DNA of 64,000 nt from assembly GCA_012295275.1 (NCBI GenBank), contig CM022679.1, positions 20,152,342 through 20,216,341 on the forward strand, given 5' to 3'. The DNA comes from Chrysomallon squamiferum. Its lineage: Eukaryota > Mollusca > Gastropoda > Neomphalida > Peltospiridae. The notes under the pieces are model-generated. The model made no database searches. It was not told where the DNA came from and worked only from the letters and a program-made list of their open reading frames with translations. Positions 1 through 12,641 of the stretch are shown here, piece by piece (positions within the stretch are counted from its first letter, which is position 1; each line of letters begins with the position of its first letter). A program made the position numbers and the translations under genes.

Positions 1-33
1 GTAATTTTAAGCATTTTCATGAATTATATGGAC

Positions 34-791
34 CTGTTTATTAGAATGATATGACCTTCCTTCACTCCTCTTTCTTGCATTGATTTGAATGCTTCTCTGG
101 AACATATGGACAAGGCCATGACATTTACCTGTTCAAAAATATACCGTACTCAAAATAACACGGCACTTTATTACAGATCGTACGTCAAGAGAATTTATAG
201 TACAGCAAAATGAAACACACACACTTACACACTAGCATACCAATCAGATATATAAATCATCAGTATAATTTAAAATAATTCTAAAATTAAAATATGATAT
301 ATATTAAGCATATACACATTCATAGGCACATAAATTAAGAAGAAGAAGAAGCTTACATCAAGCATTTCTTTCCAGTGCTTCGTTTCACCCGATAGTATCG
401 GAGCTGTATGAGCCAAACCAGCATTGTTCACGCAGACGTCAATTCCTCCAAGATCAGGATCACTTCTGATCCTTTGAAACATCTTTAGGATCTCTTCCTC
501 TTTTGTTAAGTCGCATTTTATTGCTTTCAGAATTCCTGGCTGACCCTTTAACTCTTTAGATATTTTCTGTAGCGAGCGTATAAAAAAAATAAAAAATTAT
601 AAAAAAAATAAAAATAAAAAAATTCTGTATTCCAGACAAATTAATTAACCCAAAAATAGAATTAAACAACAAATATAAAATACTGAAATTACATAATGAA
701 AAGAGTAAATAGCTGAATATACAGACATCATTCGTTGGCCGCCAGAGGATTTTATATGGAGAAAAAAAAAAAAAAAAAATCAGAAAGCTAA

Positions 792-854
<63 letters not shown>

Positions 855-1177
855 TATAAATAAATAAAAATATGAAATAATTAAATAAAATGGGATGTCT
901 TCACAAACTAAAACTGTAGATATCGTAAATAACTTGATTTACTGGCGGCCATTTTGAAACATCGATGTCTTTAGAAAAAAGATTGTCTTTTTGCTGCCAA
1001 CATCGCCAACACAGTTCCTGAACAAACAAACAAACAAACCAAAAAGTTTTATCAAGTAGTTTTACAGTTTATTTTATATACTTTTCCATTCATTAAAAAA
1101 AGTTAAATATACAACATTAATTCTATTTATTTGAAATATCATTGCTGTATAAATGTTTTCGTGATTAAAACATTCTA

Positions 1178-1223
<46 letters not shown>

Positions 1224-1606
1224 GAATCAAAAAAGAAAAAAAAAAAAAAAAAAAATCCTCATCTGAAACCGCTCAGCCTCTGCTCCTTTTCGGAATAGAT
1301 TTTACATCTATTTATTCTAAATCCATAAAAATAGAAAATCATTTATATATCTACTTATTTATTCATTCAAACAAACTCATGAGACAAATAATTTTTAAAG
1401 GCTAAGTATCATAAATAAATAGACACTGATTGACATAGCAACATGGTTACATGGTATATAAATAGAAAACCTACTTGAATTGCATCCTCATTTCTGGCAC
1501 ATCCGACAACCTTCATTCCATTTTTTACCAGTGTTTTCGCTATATCAGCTCCAATTCCACACGAAGCACCTGTGACTAAAGCAACTTTTCCCGACCAACG
1601 TTCCAT
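34..1606 (-). CDS. DHRS11: DHRS11-like short-chain dehydrogenase/reductase, 5' three exons (partial)
   Basis: Classical short-chain dehydrogenase/reductase, probably an NADP(H)-dependent carbonyl or steroid reductase of the DHRS11 family. Coding exons read on the minus strand are 1606-1475, 566-357 and 128-34. All have GT/AG borders and the phases join, giving 145 complete codons plus two bases. The dinucleotide-binding TGASCGIG motif is at residues 12-19. Arg38 after Cys-Ala fits NADP preference, Asp63 is the adenine-side aspartate, and NNAG is at 91-94. The opening [15 protein letters not shown] and the LSG-x-T-x-x-WK-x-M stretch closely resemble vertebrate DHRS11. The last exon stops just before the catalytic Ser; the Tyr-x-x-x-Lys centre lies beyond base 1. 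The start is the first in-frame Met before the Rossmann strand. The introns hold two AAT microsatellites. Family call is firm; orthology to DHRS11 is likely. Confidence 0.9.
792..851. repeat. (AAT)n microsatellite
   Basis: About 20 AAT units in DHRS11 intron 1. The poly-A run just before it suggests slippage or the tail of an old retroposed copy. Confidence 0.95.
1177..1255. repeat. (AAT)n microsatellite followed by poly-A
   Basis: A second AAT array in the same DHRS11 intron, followed a few bases later by a run of about 20 A. Confidence 0.95.
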
Positions 1607-4338
1607 TGCGAGTGAAAATAAGACAGAATGCCAGCTGAAAATCGTCGAAATTACGAATGAACGTATTGCCTATTGGTGTCGTACGATAATTAATTAAGTC
1701 AATAGATGATACAAATTCTCTACATAATTAACCTAAATGAAACCAATAATAAAATAAATACTACGGTTATATATTTAAATGTAGCTTTCGTTTCATTTTA
1801 TACATAAATTTCATTGTTGAAATGACTTTGATCTATAAATAGAATAGGCGCCGATGTTGTTTTATTTCCCTCATCGAAAATACTAGTTCATAAAAAAATT
1901 TTCACGAGGTTATTCCCAAAAAGGCGTGTACTATCTTGGAAAAACAACCATCAAATCCTGAATTTAAAGCTAACATTTTTTACTGTCAGCTTTGGGTAGA
2001 CGCTGTTGTTCTTATTCTATACTTGTAAAATAATTATTAAAAATCTGTAGTTTAACGAGAAAGATATAGACTGGTAGCATAAAAATAAATAAATAAATAA
2101 ATTAAAAAAAGAAAAAGAAAAAAATGATATAAATGAATAGGCCTATGTATTGCTTGTAACATTATTTATTTATTTATTTATTTTTGACAAATATTAATAA
2201 TTTGAATATATTTATTCAGTTAAAAAACAATTATTGTTAATTTCATTTTGTCCATAATACAAATCATAAATTGTTTAGTTCAGAATATTTATAGGCAGGC
2301 AAATGAAAGATTCCTAAACATTTATTTCATAATATCGTCTACAAGAATCCATGCATTTCAGAAAAGTTTATTTCTTATTGTTTTATGTTTTCCACCATTA
2401 CTATTATTGACATACTGTTATCAACTATTTATACAAAATTTCTTAACATCAGTCAATTACTTGAACAGTATTGAAGATTGCAACTGATAAGCATAAGGTG
2501 TTTGATCAGAATGCTAATGAAGATAAATATCTGTTTATTTTATAACATCCATTGTAAATATTCTAAATAGAACAGAAGATAAAAAGTGACATGTAAGATG
2601 TGTTATCAAAATATTACAGAAGATAAATATATATTTATTTTACAACATCCATTGGAAATGTACATGTCAGTGTGTGTGTGTGTGTTGAACAGTGTGGAAG
2701 ATAGTAATGGACACATGAAAGATATGTAATCACAATACTAAAGAAGATACATGCATCTTTATTTGACATCAATTGTAATGGCATTTACATATTGTCTTTC
2801 ATTACATAGTCAATTGTGAAATGTGTTGAATTTAACAAAGTGTATGCTTGCATGGCAAAAGATCAAAACTAACAAATTATTCCACAGTGTTCTCTCTGTG
2901 AGTATTGCAGCAGGTTAGGCTGATTGTAAATTCCTTGTTTTTTAAGAAAAAAATATATAGGTAGTGAAATTATTAACATCTGGCAAATGTTTCTTTTATG
3001 GCTGATGGCTATTTGCTGCAAGATGTTTGTATGGACAGGAATGTGTTTACTGGTCCAGTAATTAATGTCTGCATGTATATATCAGCATCTGTTAATAAAA
3101 ATTCACATGTATTTGCTCTCTACAATATGGTATCAATTAATTTTAGTAACAACTAGACCTATTTCCATTTACTATACCTGAAAACAGGACTCCATATTTT
3201 TGGGATAAGTATGTACTCACATAATAATTATTTTTTAAGGTTATTTATTGTCACTTTACTTATAATGTCTGACTGATCAATAAAAAACAAAACAAAAAAA
3301 CATAATCAATAATTGTAACACTTTGTAACAGATAAAAATGTTCAAAGAATGTCATCTTAAACGTCATCCAGCATTAGTAATTATAATCAACCCAAATTTG
3401 TTTTGCTTCGTTATTATATTTATTAAATCTATTTTGTTTTTGTGAAAATAAAATTATTATTTAAAAAGATCATAATAAAACAAAAGAAATAAAACAACAC
3501 TGCTATGCATTATAAGAATGGTTTAATTTTATCTTGAAGTTAGCACAAACCTGACAAATACATTATATACAATTCATTTATTTAGTGCGTCATGATCTTC
3601 AGATAGTTTTAAGATCAACCTAAAATATAATTAACACAGTAAGTTAGACAATAGTTAAATACAAATGGCAAAAAAATATACTAAACAAACCTAACATTTT
3701 CATGATCAATAGCAATGCAATTCTCAAGTTTTCATCGATCAAAGATATAAAAGGAGGTTAAAAAAAAATAAAAAATAAAAAATAAAATTTTTTATGATTT
3801 CTATTAAATGTGTTTCACAAAACCTAGATAATTATAGTGTTAAGATTACAACTGTCCTGAATGTGAAATTGGTAAAATAGAATAACTTCAATTTACTATA
3901 ATTGTTAAATATTGGCATCAGTTTCAAAAAGTATTTTGGAAGAATTAAAATGATTTGCATCACATTATTTCTAGAAACCATTCACTAAAGCTACATTGTA
4001 AAACATTAATTTTTTCACTTCATTAAAAAAATTATTTTCAGATTAATAATTTTTTGATCAAATAGATGCTTCCAACACAAAATAAATCTTATTTATATAT
4101 TGCATTTTTTTCTTTTCATAAACAAGAAGTAGAAGTAATTATGTGGAACAGTCTAATGTCATCTGTTGTTCAGATAAGCACTAAATATAAACTGTCAGTC
4201 AGTCTGAATCCAAAATGTTTTGTTTTTGTCTCTTTCTCTATTCTATGTAAACACGTTATTCCTCAGATGCAGTCTGAATATATTCTTAAACAAAAAGTAA
4301 GTTAGACACAGCAACATTTCTTATACTCCTGCCCTAGT
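1607..4338. other. Intergenic region between DHRS11 5' end and the M3 peptidase-like gene 3' end
   Basis: About 2.7 kb with no supported gene. It should contain the DHRS11 promoter, 5' UTR and possibly upstream non-coding exons next to 1606, and the 3' UTR of the M3-like gene next to 4338. A diverged tandem repeat lies at about 2461-2783. Short reading frames at 2248-2487 and 4066-4305 are AT-rich and show no splice context or recognisable motif. Confidence 0.6.
2461..2783. repeat. Three-unit diverged tandem repeat (~100-120 bp unit)
   Basis: Three consecutive units at roughly 2461-2567, 2568-2684 and 2685-2783 share an order of blocks: a GAACAG start, GAAGAT, an ACATGTAAGATGTGTTATCA-like block, AGAAGATAAATAT, TTTATTTTA and ACATCCATTG. 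A short GT run separates units 2 and 3. The units differ by many substitutions and small indels, so the array is old. Confidence 0.65.
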
Positions 4339-7300
4339 TCATCTGACTCCGTAATACGTCTGTAGGGCATCAAGTGAGGGGTCTCGGCCTCGGAATCGAC
4401 GAAACACCTCACTAGCAGAAATACCTCCTCCCAGTGAAAGATAGGTATCACGGAATCTAAAACACAGAAGAACAACTTTTAAAACATTTAAAAAAGAAAA
4501 CAATTTATGTTTTTCTCACATATCAATTATCTAAATGCAAAACCTCAGAAACTATACTGTGTACTTGGTTACAATACATTTTTATTTTAAGAATTTACTT
4601 TAGATATTAACTGTAGGTACCCTTCTAATTACTGAATATTCTAACAAGATGATTGGTTTTAAAATGTTATTTGATGTATGGTTGACTGTAATCAAAGATT
4701 ACTAACCGTCTTCCCAAAGCAGTTATCTTTTCCTCATTATCCAACCCTACTTCTTCAAATGTTGCAAACAAATCAGTAGCAATCATCTGAAAAATGTAAC
4801 AAAATGTTTTACCATCCACAACAGTGGAAAAACATAAAAATATATAATAAAAAAAGATAATAAAAACTGTAAACAAGTTATCTTGACAAAAACTGCTATC
4901 AAACTAATAAAAGGGAAAGACAATAATTGTCTTTCAGTTGATAGGAAATTACTCAAACTGTTGAGTACAGATGGACAACACTTTATCAGTGAAAGACCTA
5001 TCCTTTTCACTAATCAGCAATATTATATTGTGTTATATTCAAAATGTTACACTCATAAACATGCCACTTTTTCAGGTGTTGTGACTGGCTACATGCTTAG
5101 TGTTTCCAGGAACAGAGATTTAGATTCCAGAACCTAACCTGACGCATATTATTTCTGTGAACTTAAAGCATTCTAGTATTTTAACTTACATTAACATATT
5201 ATAATAGATTTATCATTATCTGGCTTTTGTTTCAGTACAAATCAATCATTTATTATAGCTAATCTGAAAATGTTTTTAACTAGCAACACACTATCTGTTG
5301 ACATTACCTCTGACCATTTGTGACCATAGATGGTTGCAGCCTGCAGTTCACTGAAAATCTCCATCAGTGCACATGGATGATTGTCATCCTGATGCAGTGG
5401 GATAGGCATGAACTCATTCCAAGTTTGCTTCATCAAGGGATTCCAGTGGTTTTTACTGTAATCAGTTAAAGTAAAAATTTAACATACAGCTAAGATACTA
5501 ATTAACAATCATCTTAATGAGTCGGGCATCTTGTTTTCTTTAAAAGAAATGAAAAAAGAAAACTGAATAAGCATTTATTTTTAATCTATTTGTGATATAT
5601 AATATATAATCAATATATGAATTTCTGTTTCAGCCTAACCTATGAAACCTAACACATAATTTGTTATCTTGCTCAATGAAATTAATTTAATACAAAACAG
5701 ACTGTGCCTTTATTTCTAGATAAATTGCTTACAGAATATAAGTTTTTATTTTCCTGACTGCTGTAATCTGAATAATAAAATTTCTTGTAGCTTTCCTCTT
5801 TCCATTACAAAAAACCCAACATATTTAATATCTGTTAATATTAAAAAAATATTAAATGCATACTTCTTTTTCTGATTAACTGCAAAAGTTACCTGATATG
5901 CACTTCCATGTCATATGCACTGAAATACAGCATTCTCATCATGTCAAATCCAGCCATATGTTTCCTTGCTGAAAATACACAGAAAATTTAAATTTAGGTT
6001 TAACTATTTAAATATCTAAATATTTAATTTTACACACTGACCCTTCTGAGGGACATAATTTTGGCAACAGATTACAAATAGCCGTCTTAAAAACAATTTC
6101 AGTGTGGTCCACTTTAATGGATGAGTAAGAAATACTGATAAACCATATCAACAATAAAAATCATCGTTATCCTAATTAAGTCTGACATATTTCTTCATCT
6201 GAAATGCTAAGGTGTCATTAAACAAACATAGCTGACAAGTTGTTAAAATAACATACCACTTAGAATATTATTCATCATTTCGGCAGGCAAAGATTCCCCA
6301 GTCTCAAAGTGTTTGCTGATATTCTGAAGAACTTCGGGAACATACAACCACAACTGCAGAAACTTTGCACAGACGTGTATGGCATCCCATTCAATGTTGC
6401 GCTGTCCAGCAAGCTCACTGTACGGAACTTGTGTCAACATCTGCTGTAGTCCATGTCCAAACTTAAAAATAAAGAATGATGTTTTAAATATATTTCGTGG
6501 TTTATCTAATTATTGCACAAATATTTATCTTTCTCAGGAACGATTGTTTGTCTTTTAACTAATAGCATTTATGAAAGAAATTTAAATTAAAATAAACTTA
6601 ACGAAAGTACAAATTTTTCATAGTTTAGTATTAATATTTAGTTATTTATATAAAAATAAGAAGAAGAAAAATAAAATATATTATTAAATAGGACTTTTTC
6701 CTGAAAAAAAAATCTAGTAACAAATCGTTCTAATTAAAAGGACTTAAATTTAATAATTTAATATTAAATTTACAATTTTACTCAACACTGCAAAATACTA
6801 TAATAATCTAACCTCCAGAAACAGTCTTTCAACATCTCTGAGTTCCATTAGGACAGGTCCATTCTTTAATCGAGGGGGCTGAAGGTTCATGATCAGACAA
6901 GAATATGGTGTCGTGCCAGTCAGATCACTCCTCTCTACAAATTACCATCATGATCATTACGAGAAAGTGAATGTTTAATTAGTTAATAATTATAAATAAA
7001 AACATCACACTGTCTACGAAAACAACCCAAAGAAAGAAAAAAATAACATGATAAAAAATAATAAAAACTGTCAGTGGAAAAAGAGAAACTAATAATTGTT
7101 TTGTGTAAAATGAAATAAACATAACACAAACCTCTTGCCATTTCCATCCATGATCCATTGAACTTTTCATTAGGTCTTGCAATAGGATCAAAGAAGAATG
7201 AGCTTATGTAATCACCTGAAAATAAAAACAAATACAAAATAATGAAAACGCAGTAAAAATAATGATAAATAAATAACTTGCTAATCTCTCTAAATCAAAA

Positions 7301-10300
7301 AAACAAAAATATGTTCACATAATTTCAATATAATAAGGACATTCTAACAAGCTAGGTTTTAAATTTATATTATAGATTTACAAACTAATGTTTCACAATA
7401 ATATTTTCAAACTCACCGTTCTCATCATAAACATTGTAGAATCTTACATCTTCATGCCAGACATCAACTTCTGAGGTACTTTCCTGAAATAAAAAAAAAA
7501 ATACATATATATTAATTAACAAATTTAAGGCATAAACATTTTCAGATTTAATAAAAATATTTAATCAGTTTTCATAAAATTTTAATATTTTTAATATTGT
7601 TCATACCTTGAAGGTGATACCAAAAAGCTTTGAGCAAAGTCCAAACAATCCAGAGAGAACACTTTCCAATGTGAAGAATTCTGCTATTTCACTGTCCTTC
7701 AGTCTAAAATCAAGACAATATATGCAACTTAGTAAGGAAACAATTTTTGTTGGGTAATTATAGAGTAAGTAGAAATGTGTAATAATGTAAAATAAAATTA
7801 ATCTGAGATTTTCTCACAAGGATCCAAAGGGACAAACTGATGGACAAGATGTATATTTATTTTTAACACAAGACTGAAATCTCAGTCCTAATTCGTCATC
7901 TTAACAAAAGATTATTTCATAAGAAAACAAAAACATATTTAACAATTCAAGAAAAAACATTCTAAACAAAGATTTCAAGGAAATAGTTTTATTTGTTCTG
8001 GAGATAAAGGAACTTGACTGCATTATTAAGAATCTAATAAAAAAAATCTATAAAGTCTTACTTCAACAAAAATAAATTATTAAATGTGCCAGTGTAATAC
8101 TGCAGAAATTCATCATGAAATTATGCAACCAGAAAAATAAGAACATTCACTTTACAAGATGTAAAAGTTATACTTGAACAGTTCTTCCTGTTGTCGTCTT
8201 CTCCAATAAGGAATATCCCACATCTGCATATCGGCATGGAAACCATTTGCAGCAGCAAAATCTCTCAAAGATTCCATTTCTTCTTCAGCTAATGGTTTGA
8301 ATTTGCCCTTGAAACTGATAACATGTATTTGCTTTCTTTTCAATTTTGTGCAGACAAAAAATATTCTTATCTCATATCTGTATGTTTATTTATTATTTAT
8401 TTTTTATTGTAATATATTAAAGAAATGAGTAATACCGTATTAATGAATATTTAATGTAATAAAATAAAGCATTAATTAATTTCATCCTTTCTAATAGTCA
8501 TATTTAACTGCTGTCATGTTAGATGAGTTAACAGTGAAGGTGTAATTTTCAAAAAATAAAATAATATATAAATATATGTAATGAAAATGTCACTGCTGTT
8601 TTAAACTGAAGGATGGCCAATGAATGAAATATTAAAATCATTGTCTTCAGCATAATCTACTCCAGTCATAAATCACTAATAAACTCTGAAAACCAATGAC
8701 AAACATATAAAAAATATTACATTCAGTATTATTATTATTTTGTGATGATAAAAAAAAAATATAGTTAAGAGAATATCATAATTTTGAAAAAATGTGTCAA
8801 AAGTAAAGAATCAAAAGAAATGTTACGTTTCTATCATATTTAAGACATTTTTCACTGTTCCAGCCATCTTGGTTTCCATTGACATTTCTGCAAAGTTTTC
8901 AAATCCAAGTAATCTTGCAAGATCTCTCCTAAAAATAATAATACAAAACAAATATGCTAATTATAATAATAATAATTAAAAAACAACAACAAACAAACAA
9001 AAATTAAAAAACAGGGAAGAAAAGATCCTAAACAATTGATAACATTTTAACATGAACTGATATAGCCGAACTTTTTAACACTATCTTCTAAATTACTGTT
9101 TAGAAAATAAATGATATTGGTATTAAAAATTGATTATCATTATAGTAAGTATATCATATCTATTTTTGAAACATAATCACGATAATGAATAATATTGTAC
9201 ACAAAAATCTATTCCATTATTACAAAATACTGTTAACCTGCTAACCCCCCCCCAAAATACCAACTCTCCAAACTATAAACAACATTCAAAAATTAAAAAG
9301 AATTCCTCAAATTAAAATAATACTGATTTCAAATTTGTAAGGAACAATATATATCCGTTGAAAAAGCTCTTAACATTCAGCAAACTGAAGATAGTTTGAA
9401 CAGTGCATGAATGTATAAATATATATTTGATTACGAAAACCACAGATTTAAAATAAATTAATGTGTAACATTAGGCATATCCATGTAAAATGGATGTAAT
9501 TTAAGCTTGAAAAAACTCCCCAATGAATCAGTTAATATTGTTAAACCTGTATGTTCTGATTTCCTCTATGGTTTTGTGGTTTGTAAGATGGTTAGGAGCA
9601 TGAATCACAGAGCCGCGGTTGTTGTAGGCATTCCATGCATTCCACCTCTCCAGTCGGTCAGCACAGTGTTCAAGGAAGGCATGATACACGGAGAACTGCA
9701 GGTTCACTACCCAAGGTCCACGAGTTGGATTGAGTCTAATAAAATATTCTAATTAATATAAGCATTCAACACAAATATATTTATAAATCAATCTTAATTT
9801 TTAATTTCAAAGTAAGATAATTAACTTTATATTATCTTGTCGATGAACAGTTAAAATAGTTTTTACAAACACAACAATAGTTATACAAAGCTCTCATCCC
9901 CACAATATAATATATTTCAATTTTGTATCCATCTAGAAAATTATTTTACATTTGCATTTACAAATAAAATAAAAATGTCCTGTGTTGCTTGTTTTAATTT
10001 ACTACAACAAACTTTTATTGAAAAAAAAGAAAAAAAAGAACCTACTTATCTTGTGCCATAGCAGCTAGTACTGGCTTGGGCATTGTTTTAATGACACTGA
10101 AGTCGTGGATGTAGTGAGAAAATTTGCTCTGTGACATGATCACTCGATTCCTGTGAGAAAAAATAGAAGATGCTATTTACAGACTGAATGAATATTTAAC
10201 ACCAACATCCAAAAGGACAGTTTTCTACTGGAAATGAAACAAAGGTAAAATATGTAAATATATTGATTTTCAAATTAAATTTAACATATAAAAGTAAAAT

Positions 10301-11344
10301 TTTCTATAATAAGAGCTTCCATGCTTTATTCTTATAAGGTATGTGATATTTTATATTATGGTTATCTTACAGAAGAAATACTTGTCATCTAAATTTACTC
10401 ATTAGCCGTTGTTATAATGCATTTTTATAGGAAATAACTTGTATCACATTTGATAAACCTGAATAGAACACTGGCAGGAATGGGAAATATATTGAAATCA
10501 GTGCTACATATTGCTTTACCGTATTAATACAAATATCTGTAATGTCATATAGTAATAAATACCTGAAGTTAAATTTCTCTGTTGTCATTACTTTCAGTGT
10601 CTGTATGAACCTCTTCTTGTCCGATCCCTTCAAATGGATACCGTTGAGTTTAGATTCTAACAGATACATGTCAACCATTCGCTGCTGGAAGTCTGTCAAG
10701 TTGCTGGCATCAGCCTTAACCTCCTAAAAATAATTAATCTTGAATGAAATTATGAACAATTAACTATCAAGTGAAATATAAAATTAAAAATACAACTGTT
10801 ATGCTTTGTGATAATAAAATAAAGTCTGAATATAGTTTTCAAACTGAAAAGACATAAATGCTGAGTTTTTACAGCTGCAGAATTCATAATCACTGTCGTT
10901 TTATTTATTAACATACTTTTATAGCATTGTAAAGATCCTTGCTAATCCATCGTTCATTTTTTGCTCTCAAGACTTGAGGATGTATCTGAAAGAGAAAAGA
11001 GAAAGTCATAAGATAAATTAAGTGTTGATATAAACATAATAGTCGAAACACATTCCCCCCCATCTTTTGGTTGTTACAACAAGCCAATCTGTACCAATAA
11101 AATTAAGTCTATGTTCAGTGGTCTCCCCAGCATTTGTAAAAGGGATAGCGGGAATCAACATAACTGGTACTTTGAACAATATTCAAATTACTTGTTTGTC
11201 AGAAATACTCCTATAAATAATTACATCAAATGCATTAACTGTTATTTTATTTGCAATAAAATAAAATCAAAGTGTCTGTTGCCAGTGAGTTTTGTTTGGT
11301 TGTTCAGTGAATTATATTCTTTACAAAATAATATATATGTACAT

Positions 11345-11406
<62 letters not shown>

Positions 11407-12605
11407 GCGTGAAATCATTTTTATTGTTCTGAAAGTAAAAGATCGCCACACAGTGTGATAATGAATATTTATGAGAATGTGACGTTGAGTTGGCAATGTG
11501 CTGTTAATAATAATTATTTTTATATTATGTGGATCCAGCGCATATCTGTTTTCAAAGGATGAAGATAATATTTAAAAAAATTATTTTTGTATCTAGGATA
11601 ACATAATTATTATACAGTTGCAGCGATCATGTAGCAATAATTTAGCTGCACAACACCTGGTGCAACAGCCTTGAGTATAGAGGCCATACAGTTAGCAGCA
11701 AATTTCAGAGGACATGGTTTGCGTCCCTTCAAAATGCCAGAGGGGGTAATTTGTAAATAAGACAGTTGTCACTTATATCTATTTTGTTTAAGGACAAAAC
11801 ACGTGAACTTCTGATACCAAAAGTGTAAAACAATGGCATGGCAGCCTGTTTAAATAAACGGGTGTTAGATATTGCTGCCATTGCTGATGAATGGCGGGCA
11901 AACTCATCGTAAGCCATCTCTTATGTAGCGAGGCATCTGATGTTACACCAAACCTGCCTATTACTGTCTCTTCAGTCTTACTGTCATGTCAGATTTACAC
12001 AGAATATAAAAATAACCTCTTGGACTGACAGATGCAACAACTTTGACAATTATCAGTTCTAATAGGTACTGGCAAGCAAATTTTTTCTGACTTTAATTTC
12101 ACATAATACGCAAATTGGTATGCAGGTATCTGGTTGGTTTTCAGCCCTATTTTGGCTAATTAGCAGAAAGGGCTACTTTGGCCAACTGTAGTTTGAAAAG
12201 TAATTGACACAAAAGGCTGAAAATCAACAACAGTGATGGGACCAACTTGCTAAATGAGCTCAATTTTTGTCAGACCTGAATGTTTGTATGTGTGTTCTCA
12301 ATATCATGCTAAACATGCCAAAATCTTCAAAATGACACACAGCAAAATGACTAATAGTGCAAAAAGACACTGTGGTTTTTTGTCTTATTTGATAAATTCA
12401 ACCTGTGTTGTGAACAATATATCAAGATCTTTCAAATGACATACTTGAATCTAACAATTTTAATAAAAATAAAAATGTTTCTTTTTTCTGCCCATAAAAA
12501 AAATTACCTTTTCAATTTATATAGAACAGCACAACTTTATTTATATAAACAGCTTGAATTTTCACTTTATTATATAATTAGTAATAAGTTAAGATACTGT
12601 GATGC

Positions 12606-12641
<36 letters not shown>

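Noticed and set aside
6813-6818. Loss of the zinc His explained by a misplaced splice site
   Set aside because: The CTG codon is inside exon 13, before a clear GAG/GTTAGA donor, and frame continues correctly into exon 14, so no alternative donor nearby gives a His there.
11111-11496. ORFs with Val-Cys and Thr-His runs on both strands
   Set aside because: They are translations of the GT microsatellite inside an intron.
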